Source of the DNA: an uncultured Collinsella sp.
GTDB taxonomy: Bacteria; Actinomycetota; Coriobacteriia; Coriobacteriales; Coriobacteriaceae
Direction: 5' to 3'
Length of the DNA: 64,000 bases
Assembly: GCA_902489665.1 (NCBI GenBank)
Contig: CABUAT010000003.1
Coordinates: 40,224 to 104,223 of the forward strand
Shown piece after piece: positions 40,593-46,781 of the stretch. The notes under the pieces were generated by a model that made no database searches, was not told the DNA's origin, and saw only the letters and a program-made list of their open reading frames with translations. A program made the translations under genes and the position numbers. Every line of letters starts with the position of its first letter. Position 1 is the first letter of the stretch.

Positions 40593-40964
40593 ATGGCAAC
40601 TAAGTCTATTGAAACTGAGGCCACCGAGGTTCGCGCCGTCGCTAAGTACGTGCGTGTTTCCCCCAGCAAGGCCCGCCTGGTGGTCGATCTGATCCGCCGC
40701 AAGCCTGTCGCTCAGGCCTTCGACATCCTCCACTTCTGCGACCGTGCCGTCGCCGTGGATGTCGAGAAGGTTCTCCGTTCCGCCGTTGCGAACGCCGAGA
40801 ACAACAACGGTCTGCGTGCCGACAACCTGGTTGTCGCCGCTGCCTATGTTGACGAGGGTCCGACGCTTAAGCGCATCCGTCCCCGCGCCAAGGGTTCCGC
40901 TTCTCGCATTCTGAAGCGTACTTCCCACATCACCGTCGTCGTTGCTCCTCGAAAGGAGGCGTAA
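40593..40964 (+). CDS. rplV: 50S ribosomal protein L22
   Basis: L22 lines the exit tunnel. It has 123 residues, with RVSPSKARLVVDLIRRKPVA, AVANAENNNGLRADNLVV and the beta-hairpin loop LKRIRPRAKGSASRILKR that contributes to macrolide response. The start ATG 40593 follows the rpsS stop by 14 bp, with GGGGG as a weak site. Confidence 0.97.
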   Translation: MATKSIETEATEVRAVAKYVRVSPSKARLVVDLIRRKPVAQAFDILHFCDRAVAVDVEKVLRSAVANAENNNGLRADNLVVAAAYVDEGPTLKRIRPRAKGSASRILKRTSHITVVVAPRKEA

Positions 40965-40970
40965 AGCTGT

Positions 40971-41681
40971 ATGGGTCAGAAAGTCTACCCCACCGGCTTC
41001 CGTCTTGGCATCACCGAGAACTGGCGCTCCCGCTGGTTCGCAGAGAAGGATTACGCTAAGACCCTCGGTAACGATCTCGAGATCCGCAAGTACCTCGAGA
41101 AGCGTCTTTCCCGCGCAGCTGTCTCCCGTGTCGAGATCGAGCGCGCTGGCGACAAGGTGAAGGTCATCATCCTCACTGCTCGCCCCGGCGTTGTCATCGG
41201 TAAGAAGGGTGCTGAGATCGATACCCTCCGCACCGAGCTCGAGAAGGTCGCTGGCGTCTCCAAGGGCCAGCTCTCCGTCGACGTTGTCGAGATCAAGCGC
41301 CCCGAGCTCGACGCCAACCTCGTTGCTCAGTCTATCGCCGAGCAGCTCGAGGGCCGCGTTGCCTTCCGTCGCGCTATGCGCAAGGCTGTCCAGTCCGCCC
41401 GCAAGGCCGGCGCTAAGGGCATCCGTATCCAGTGCTCCGGTCGTCTCGGCGGTGCCGAGATGGGCCGTCGTGAGTGGTACCGCGAGGGTCGCGTGCCTCT
41501 GCACACCCTCCGTGCCAAGATCGACTACGGCACGGCTGTCGCCAGCACCACCATGGGCGCTTGCGGCGTGAAGGTCTGGATCTACCTGGGCGAGAAGCTC
41601 CCGGGCCAGCCTGTTCCCAACCCTGCACTCGAGGGCTCTTCCCGTCCTCGTCGTCGTAACTCCGAGAGGAGGGGTCAGTAG
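40971..41681 (+). CDS. rpsC: 30S ribosomal protein S3
   Basis: S3 is a 236-residue mRNA-entry protein with a KH domain (VVIGKKGAEIDTLRTELEKV). MGQKVYPTGFRLGITENWRS and GVKVWIYLGEKLPGQ are typical. The C-terminus ends in a short basic tail. The start ATG 40971 has AAAGGAGG inside the end of rplV. The stop shares its last base with the rplP start. Confidence 0.97.
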   Translation: MGQKVYPTGFRLGITENWRSRWFAEKDYAKTLGNDLEIRKYLEKRLSRAAVSRVEIERAGDKVKVIILTARPGVVIGKKGAEIDTLRTELEKVAGVSKGQLSVDVVEIKRPELDANLVAQSIAEQLEGRVAFRRAMRKAVQSARKAGAKGIRIQCSGRLGGAEMGRREWYREGRVPLHTLRAKIDYGTAVASTTMGACGVKVWIYLGEKLPGQPVPNPALEGSSRPRRRNSERRGQ

Positions 41682-42184
41682 TGCTTGCCCCTAAGCGTAT
41701 TCTTCACCGCAAGGTGCAGCGTGGCTCCATGAAGGGCCAGGCCAAGGGTAATACCGAGCTGCATTTCGGCGAGTTTGGTATCCAGGCTCTCGAGGCCCAT
41801 TGGATCACCAACCGTCAGATCGAGGCCGCTCGTATTGCCATGACCCGCTACATGAAGCGTGGCGGTCGTGTCTACATCACGATCTTCCCCGATAAGCCCA
41901 TCACCAAGAAGCCTGCCGAGACTCGCATGGGTTCTGGTAAGGGTAACCCCGAGGAGTGGGTGGCCGTCGTCAAGCCCGGCCGCATCATGTTCGAGGTCAA
42001 GGGCGTGCCCGAGGAGGTCGCTCGCGAGGCTCTGCGTCTTGCACAGCACAAGCTTCCCATCAAGACCAAGATTGTTGCTGCCAAGAACGCTGAGCAGCGC
42101 ATCGAGAAGGAGATGGCTGAGGAGGCCGCTCTCGAGGCCAAGTGGGCTGCTGAGGACGCCGCCGCCGCCAAGGAGGAGAACTAA
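41681..42184 (+). CDS. rplP: 50S ribosomal protein L16
   Basis: L16 binds helix 38-89 near the A site. Its core is standard: MLAPKRILHRKVQRGSMKGQ and the MGSGKGNPEEWVAVVKPG block. The protein is 167 residues, about 25-30 longer than the common 137-144. The extra part is an Ala/Glu/Lys-rich helix at the C-terminus (from about residue 138). The start GTG 41681 has AGAGGAGG and overlaps the rpsC stop by one base; rpmC overlaps its own stop. Confidence 0.96.
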   Translation: MLAPKRILHRKVQRGSMKGQAKGNTELHFGEFGIQALEAHWITNRQIEAARIAMTRYMKRGGRVYITIFPDKPITKKPAETRMGSGKGNPEEWVAVVKPGRIMFEVKGVPEEVAREALRLAQHKLPIKTKIVAAKNAEQRIEKEMAEEAALEAKWAAEDAAAAKEEN

Positions 42185-42399
42185 TGAAGCCCGCAGAGAT
42201 TCGTGAGCTCTCGGACGCTCAGCTCGTTGAGAAGCTGAAGGAAATGCGCGCCGAGCTCTTTAACCTTCGTTTCCAGATGGCCACCAGCCAGCTGGACAAC
42301 ACCGCTCGCGTCAACACCGTGAAGAAGGACATCGCTCGCGTCCTCACGGAGCAGCGCGCCCGCGAGATCGCAGCGGAGAAGTCCGCTGTCGCCGAGTAG
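42184..42399 (+). CDS. rpmC: 50S ribosomal protein L29
   Basis: L29 is a 71-residue exit-site protein made of two helices (AEIRELSDAQLVEKLKEMRA, LFNLRFQMATSQLDNTARV). The start ATG 42184 overlaps the rplP stop as TAATG, and AAGGAGG lies just upstream. Length is at the normal upper end. Confidence 0.95.
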   Translation: MKPAEIRELSDAQLVEKLKEMRAELFNLRFQMATSQLDNTARVNTVKKDIARVLTEQRAREIAAEKSAVAE

Positions 42400-42415
42400 G
42401 ACCTAAGGAGAGAAC

Positions 42416-42676
42416 ATGACTGATTCGCGTAACTCGCGTAAGGTCCGTACGGGTGTCGTTACCTCCGTCTCCGGTGCCAAGACCATTGTTGTCACCATCA
42501 CCGAGCGCAAGCGTCACCCCAAGTACGGCAAGATGATGACCAGCTCCAAGAAGCTGCACGCTCACGACGAGGAGTGCACGGCTGGCGTGGGCGATACCGT
42601 CCGCGTTATGGAGACCCGTCCTATGTCCAAGATGAAGCGTTGGCGCCTCATCGAGGTCGTCGAGCGCGCTAAATAA
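42416..42676 (+). CDS. rpsQ: 30S ribosomal protein S17
   Basis: S17 is an 86-residue OB-fold protein that stabilises the 16S 5' domain. RKVRTGVVTSVSGAKTIVVT opens it, and ERKRHPKYGKMMTSSKKLHA and RPMSKMKRWRLIEVVERA are conserved. The start ATG 42416 has AAGGAGAG. It is the last S10-operon gene. A structured gap of 118 bp precedes the spc genes. Confidence 0.96.
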   Translation: MTDSRNSRKVRTGVVTSVSGAKTIVVTITERKRHPKYGKMMTSSKKLHAHDEECTAGVGDTVRVMETRPMSKMKRWRLIEVVERAK

Positions 42677-42704
42677 GCAGTCGCTCTTACGACTTGTACG
42701 TTTC

Positions 42705-42768
42705 CGAAGATGTGCGTATGCCTGGTTTGCATACCACAGGCCGTCTAAAGGCTGCGCACCTCTCTTCG
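42705..42768 (+). promoter_or_regulatory. Structured leader between rpsQ and rplN
   Basis: The outer stem CGAAGA-GTGCG pairs with CGCAC-TCTTCG and encloses a TATGC/GCATA hairpin and a CCTGG/CCACAGG segment. It marks the S10/spc operon boundary and is a candidate control or processing site. No clear promoter or T-run is present. Confidence 0.55.
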
Positions 42769-42794
42769 GTTCTTAGTTCGGAGGAACATCTACC

Positions 42795-43163
42795 ATGATT
42801 CAGATGCAAACCATGCTGAACGTCGCCGACAACTCCGGCGCTCGCAAGATTCGCTGCATCAAGGTGCTTGGCGGTTCCAAGCGTCGTTATGCAGGCATCG
42901 GCGATGTGTTCATCGGTGCTGTCCAGGAGGCTACCCCTGGCGCCAACGTCAAGAAGAAGGACGTTGTCCGTTGCGTCGTCGTTCGCACCGTTAAGGAGAT
43001 CCGCCGCAAGGATGGCTCCTACATTCGCTTTGATGAGAACGCCTGCGTTGTCATCAACAACGATGGTTCGCCCGTCGGCACCCGTATCTTCGGGCCCGTC
43101 GCTCGCGAGCTTCGTGACAAGAAGTACATGAAGATCGTCTCGCTCGCTCCCGAGACCCTGTAG
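42795..43163 (+). CDS. rplN: 50S ribosomal protein L14
   Basis: L14 is a 122-residue 23S-binding protein at the subunit interface. MIQMQTMLNVADNSGARKIR, RRYAGIGDVFIGAVQEA and GTRIFGPVARELRDKKYMKI are invariant blocks. The start ATG 42795 has CGGAGGA. It is the first spc-operon gene. Confidence 0.97.
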   Translation: MIQMQTMLNVADNSGARKIRCIKVLGGSKRRYAGIGDVFIGAVQEATPGANVKKKDVVRCVVVRTVKEIRRKDGSYIRFDENACVVINNDGSPVGTRIFGPVARELRDKKYMKIVSLAPETL

Positions 43164-43176
43164 TTAGGGGAGATAT

Positions 43177-43482
43177 ATGTATATCAAGAAGGGCGATAAG
43201 GTCCAGGTTCTCTCTGGTAAGGATCGCGGCAAGCAGGGCGTTGTCCTGCGTGCTCTCCCCGCCGAGAACAAGGTCGTTGTCGAGGGCGTTTCGGTCGTCA
43301 AGAAGGCCGTCAAGCCCAACGCTGCCAACCAGCAGGGCGGCATCGTTTCGCAGGAGGCTCCCATCGACGCCTCCAACGTCAATCTCGTTTGCCCCGAGTG
43401 CGGTAAGGTTACCCGCGTCGGTCACGAGAAGGACGGCAAGAACAAGCTGCGCGTCTGCAAGAAGTGCGGCCACAAGTTCTAA
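43177..43482 (+). CDS. rplX: 50S ribosomal protein L24
   Basis: L24 is a 101-residue assembly initiator with the KOW motif (GDKVQVLSGKDRGKQGVVLR). The C-terminal half carries a CPECGKVTRVGHE and CKKCGHKF zinc-ribbon pair (two CxxC), which many L24 proteins lack. The start ATG 43177 has GGGGAGA. The operon stops here at a strong terminator. rplE, rpsN, rpsH, rplF and later spc genes are not present. Confidence 0.96.
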   Translation: MYIKKGDKVQVLSGKDRGKQGVVLRALPAENKVVVEGVSVVKKAVKPNAANQQGGIVSQEAPIDASNVNLVCPECGKVTRVGHEKDGKNKLRVCKKCGHKF

Positions 43483-43509
43483 GCTGCCCGCAACAACAAG
43501 TTGCCAGCA

Positions 43510-43544
43510 AAGGCCCGGATGCCCCACGGCATCCGGGCCTTTTT
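43510..43544 (+). terminator. Strong terminator after rplX
   Basis: AGGCCCGGATGCC pairs perfectly with GGCATCCGGGCCT around CCAC, followed by TTTT. Confidence 0.93.
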
Positions 43545-43551
43545 CTATCCC

Positions 43552-43619
43552 TACTCATTGGGGACAGACTTAAATGAGTACCCTATACTCATTGGGGACA
43601 GACTTAAATGAGTACCCTA
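43552..43619. repeat. Perfect 34-bp tandem duplication of a GGGACAG-core palindrome
   Basis: 43552-43585 and 43586-43619 are identical. Each contains TACTCATT and AATGAGTA arms around GGGGACAGACTTA. It lies directly after the rplX terminator. Confidence 0.93.
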
Positions 43620-43664
43620 ACTGGGTAAGCATAAATGAGCGGGTCGTGCTGTATAAATTGCTTG

Positions 43665-43798
43665 TGTGCGCGTTTATGCGCGTTAGATTGCGTTTAATTA
43701 CGCACCTATGCGTATATATGCACCGTTTACGGGGCAATAATGACCGTTTAACGGTGAGATACGCAAAAACGCGCACAGACGCGCGTGTTTGTGCGAAT
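43665..43798 (+). promoter_or_regulatory. GCGT/ACGC-rich operator array upstream of the oxidoreductase
   Basis: Repeated half-sites include TGCGCGTTTA, TGCGCGTTAGA, the palindrome TGCGTTTAATTACGCA (43689-43704), TATGCGTATATATGC, and later ATACGCAAAAACGCGCA and ACGCGCGTGTTTGTGCG. Several are spaced by about one helical turn. This is the probable binding region of the DeoR-family regulator encoded downstream. The region 43620-43846 holds nothing else recognisable. Confidence 0.55.
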
Positions 43799-43846
43799 AT
43801 AGAGCTGTCAGAAATGCAAGACGTTCTATGACACAGGAGACACATA

Positions 43847-44926
43847 ATGGCAGATTCCAAGCAGGCTCCACTCGACGCCGCGGCAGCCGCAAAGGCAGCG
43901 TTCGCTTCGGTCCAGGGTAAGCCATTCCCCGATGATATCTTTACGGCTCCCGAGCTTCGTTGGGCTGTGATCGGGTGCGGCGTTATCGCCAACCAGATGG
44001 CCCAGTCTCTAGCTCTTGCCGGCCGCAAGCTTGCGGGCGTCGCAAACCGTACGCTATCCAAGGCTCAAGCTTTTGCCGAGCAGTATGGCATCGAGAAGGT
44101 CTATGAGACGGTCGAGGACCTCTACGCCGATCCGGATATCGACGCCGTCTATATCACCACGCCGCACAACACGCATATCACCTACCTGCGAGCCGCTCTG
44201 GCAGCTGGCAAGCACGTGCTCTGCGAAAAGGCCATTACCCTCAACTCTGCCGAGCTCGACGAGGCCCGTGCCATCGCCGACGAGCACAACGTGGTCCTTA
44301 TGGACGCCACCACGGTGCTCCACATGCCGCTGTATCAAGAGCTGCGCCGTCGAATGGATGCGGGCGACTTTGGCCGCATGAACCTCGCCCAGCTCAACTT
44401 TGGCAGCTATAAGGAGTACGGCGACCTGACCAACCGCTTCTACAACCGTAGCCTTGCCGGCGGCGCCATGCTCGACATTGGCGTGTATGCCCTGTCCGTC
44501 ATGCGCCTGTTTATGGCCACCCAGCCAGCCGAGGTCGTGTCTCTGGGCAACACCTGTGAGACCGGTGTCGACGTTGCGGGCGGCATTGTCTGCCGTAACG
44601 CCGAGCAGCAGCTGGGCGTCGTGAGCCTTACACTCCACTCCAAGCAGCCCAAGCGCTCGGTCATCAGCTTCGACAAGTGCTATATCGAGGTCAACGAGTA
44701 TCCGCGCGCCGACCATGCGACCATCGTGTGGACTGCGGACGGTCACCGTGAGGAGGTCCACGCTGGCACCGAGGCATACGCTCTGTGCTACGAGATGGCT
44801 GACCTCGAGCAGGCCGTTGCCGGCGATGATTCGAAGCGCGAGCTTCTGGGCTATGCTTCTGATGTTATGGAGCTGATGACCAAGCTCCGCGCCGACTGGG
44901 GAGTCGTGTACCCCGAGGAGGAGTAA
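43847..44926 (+). CDS. Gfo/Idh/MocA family NAD(P)-dependent oxidoreductase
   Basis: This is a 359-residue sugar or polyol dehydrogenase-like protein. After a 40-residue Ala-rich N-terminal extension comes the Rossmann motif RWAVIGCGVIANQMA, then TPHNTHITYLRAALAAGKHV and the family lysine in LCEKAITLNSAE. The C-terminal dehydratase-like fold includes GGAMLDIGVYALS. The substrate is unknown. The start ATG 43847 has AGGAGA. A DeoR regulator begins 3 bp after the stop, so the pair is probably a self-regulated sugar-response operon controlled by the upstream GCGT array. Confidence 0.87.
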   Translation: MADSKQAPLDAAAAAKAAFASVQGKPFPDDIFTAPELRWAVIGCGVIANQMAQSLALAGRKLAGVANRTLSKAQAFAEQYGIEKVYETVEDLYADPDIDAVYITTPHNTHITYLRAALAAGKHVLCEKAITLNSAELDEARAIADEHNVVLMDATTVLHMPLYQELRRRMDAGDFGRMNLAQLNFGSYKEYGDLTNRFYNRSLAGGAMLDIGVYALSVMRLFMATQPAEVVSLGNTCETGVDVAGGIVCRNAEQQLGVVSLTLHSKQPKRSVISFDKCYIEVNEYPRADHATIVWTADGHREEVHAGTEAYALCYEMADLEQAVAGDDSKRELLGYASDVMELMTKLRADWGVVYPEEE

Positions 44927-44929
44927 GCG

Positions 44930-45676
44930 ATGCTTGCGGAAGATAGGCTCAACGCGATCGTGTCGATGGTGCAGCAGGCCGGCTCGGTTACTGTGCCAGA
45001 GCTTGCTGAGGCCTTGGGCGTGACGGCGTCTACCATTCGGCGCGACCTGCAGACGCTCGATCGAGCACACCGCATCGCCAAGGTCCACGGCGGAGCGACG
45101 AGTCTTGAGCGCGCGCACGTGACGCGTGACCTAACGCTCAATGAGCGCAGCGACCTCCATAACGACGACAAGGAGCGTATCTGTGCCCGTGCGGCGGCGC
45201 TCGTGGAGCCCGAGAGCTTTGTATACATCGACTCAGGCTCGACGACGCTCAAGCTCATCGAGCATCTTCCACACCTTGAAGATGTCACCTATGTGACCGA
45301 TTCCGTGCTCCATGCTCAGCACCTCGCTTTGCGCGGCATGCGCACCGTGGTGTTGGGCGGCGAGCTCAAGCCCGAGACCGAGGCACTCGTTGGCCCCGAT
45401 GCTTTGGCAACCCTGGACCGTTACAACTTCAATTGTGGCTTTTGGGGTTCTAACGGCATTGCCGCCGAGCAGGGCTTCACGGCGCCCGATATCGAGGAAG
45501 CGCAAGTAAAGCGTATCTCGATGCGCCATACGGCCAAACGCTTCGTAATCTCGGACGCCAGCAAATTTGGCATGGTGGCGCCCGTCAAGTTCGCGGACTT
45601 CCGCGACGCAACGATTATTACCGCAGGTGAGGTCCCCGCCAAGTACCGGGCAATGGACAACGTCATCACGGTCTAA
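44930..45676 (+). CDS. DeoR/GlpR family transcriptional regulator
   Basis: This 248-residue repressor has an N-terminal winged helix-turn-helix (ELAEALGVTASTIRRDLQTL, then KVHGGATSL) and a C-terminal sugar-phosphate-binding domain (YIDSGSTTLKLIEHLP, VLGGELKPETEALVGPDA). Such proteins respond to phosphorylated sugars. It is cotranscribed with the oxidoreductase and probably controls the shared promoter. The start ATG 44930 has GAGGAGG inside the upstream gene. Confidence 0.9.
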   Translation: MLAEDRLNAIVSMVQQAGSVTVPELAEALGVTASTIRRDLQTLDRAHRIAKVHGGATSLERAHVTRDLTLNERSDLHNDDKERICARAAALVEPESFVYIDSGSTTLKLIEHLPHLEDVTYVTDSVLHAQHLALRGMRTVVLGGELKPETEALVGPDALATLDRYNFNCGFWGSNGIAAEQGFTAPDIEEAQVKRISMRHTAKRFVISDASKFGMVAPVKFADFRDATIITAGEVPAKYRAMDNVITV

Positions 45677-45699
45677 CAGTAGGGTACGGGCTAAGGCCT

Positions 45700-45737
45700 A
45701 AACCGCCACAAAGGTGCCTGTCCCCATTTTGGTGGTT
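45700..45737. repeat. GGGACAGG-core palindrome, left boundary of the repeat field
   Basis: Arms AAACCGCCACAAAG and TTTTGGTGGTT surround GTGCCTGTCCCCA. A near copy in the same orientation lies at 46070-46108; the two bracket the three-unit array at 45822-46037. Confidence 0.85.
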
Positions 45738-45821
45738 AGTAACGAAAACTGAGTAGTTTTCTCAATAGAAAAACGGCAACGTCCATTACGGGCGATGCCG
45801 CTATTGTTGTCTGCCGTTTTG

Positions 45822-46037
45822 TCTAAGTCTGTAACAACTAGACCGTTAAAAGTGGGTTAGATGTTACAGATTGAGATTCTTCCGAACCGCGCCGTCCCTT
45901 TGTCTCGATCTGTAACATCTGGGACCGATTTTGCCGAGTTATTGTTACAGATTGAGATTTTTCCTTGAGAGGGATTCGAATGTCTCGATCTATAACAAAT
46001 AGACCGGAAAATGGGTTCTAACTGTTACAGATCGAGA
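45822..46037. repeat. Three 55-nt palindromes at an 80-81 nt period
   Basis: Units at 45822-45876, 45903-45957 and 45983-46037 all have arms close to TCTCGATCTGTAACA and TGTTACAGATTGAGA and a GACCG near the loop. They are separated by 26 and 25 nt. Fixed unit length and spacing resemble the 46/62-nt family but the sequence is unrelated. No coding potential is seen in 45740-46065. Confidence 0.88.
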
Positions 46038-46069
46038 CGTTTTGGGACCGCGGCTGAGCCATTGCGGCA

Positions 46070-46108
46070 AAACCACCACAAAGGTGCCTGTCCCCATTGT
46101 GGTGGTTT
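46070..46108. repeat. GGGACAGG-core palindrome, right boundary of the repeat field
   Basis: Arms AAACCACCACAA and TTGTGGTGGTTT surround AGGTGCCTGTCCCCA. It touches the stop codon of the RluA gene on the minus strand. Confidence 0.88.
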
Positions 46109-46766
46109 AGGGCTCCCAGGGGCAGGGGGCTTCGATATAGATATGCTCGCCGGTTACGGGATGCGTGAAGGACACGCTGTGGGCGTGGAGCATCAGGCCG
46201 CAGGGGCGCGGCGTTCCGTACAGGTCGTCGCCAACCAGGGGATGACGCTCGCTCGCCAGATGCACGCGAATCTGATGCTTGCGGCCGGTGAGCAACTCGA
46301 CATCGATATACGAGCGCGCGGGCAGGCCACGACGGCTCTTAAGGCGCTTGAGCACCTTCACGCGCGTTTGAGACGGCTTGCCGCTGGCGCCGACGCGCAT
46401 CTTTCGGCTGTCGTGGCGGTCGCGCGCGATGGGCTTGTCGATGAGCTTCTCGTTCCAGTCGATTTTGCCCTCGGCGAGCGCCAGGTAGTGCTTTTCGAAA
46501 GCGTGGTCGATAATCATCTGGTCAAAGGCGGGCTGCGTCTGCTTGTCGAGCGAGAACAGCACAACGCCGGTGGTGTTGCGGTCCAGGCGGTTGAGCGGCT
46601 GCATGTCGGTCGCGGCAAAGCCGTCGCCCATCGTCAGCAGCAGGTCGCTGGCGTAGTCGGTAAGTGTGCGTTCACCGGTGCCGTCGCCGTGGACGATCAT
46701 GCCGGCGGGCTTGTCGATGGCCATGAGCCAGGCATCGCAGTAGAGGACTTGAGGTTCTTCGTTCAC
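46107..46766 (-). CDS. RluA-family RNA pseudouridine synthase
   Basis: This 219-residue enzyme converts uridine to pseudouridine in rRNA or tRNA. The catalytic motif is NRLDRNTTGVVLFSL with the essential Asp, followed by FEKHYLALAEGKI, RVLKRLKSRR-type and TGRKHQIRVHLA blocks. No S4 domain is visible. The start is GTG 46764-46766 with AAAGG upstream. It lies 15 bp downstream of the U32 gene, so both are probably one minus-strand transcript. The end overlaps the GGGACAGG palindrome. The target site cannot be predicted. Confidence 0.88.
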   Translation of the reverse strand: MNEEPQVLYCDAWLMAIDKPAGMIVHGDGTGERTLTDYASDLLLTMGDGFAATDMQPLNRLDRNTTGVVLFSLDKQTQPAFDQMIIDHAFEKHYLALAEGKIDWNEKLIDKPIARDRHDSRKMRVGASGKPSQTRVKVLKRLKSRRGLPARSYIDVELLTGRKHQIRVHLASERHPLVGDDLYGTPRPCGLMLHAHSVSFTHPVTGEHIYIEAPCPWEP

Positions 46767-46781
46767 GTGTAAGCCTTTCGG

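Noticed and set aside
43574..43831. An 85-codon frame in the promoter region of the oxidoreductase
   Set aside because: It begins inside the tandem palindrome, runs through the operator array, has no ribosome site and resembles no protein.
46011..46772. A 253-codon plus-strand frame opposite the RluA gene
   Set aside because: The minus-strand frame encodes the pseudouridine synthase with its catalytic motif; the plus frame is its shadow.
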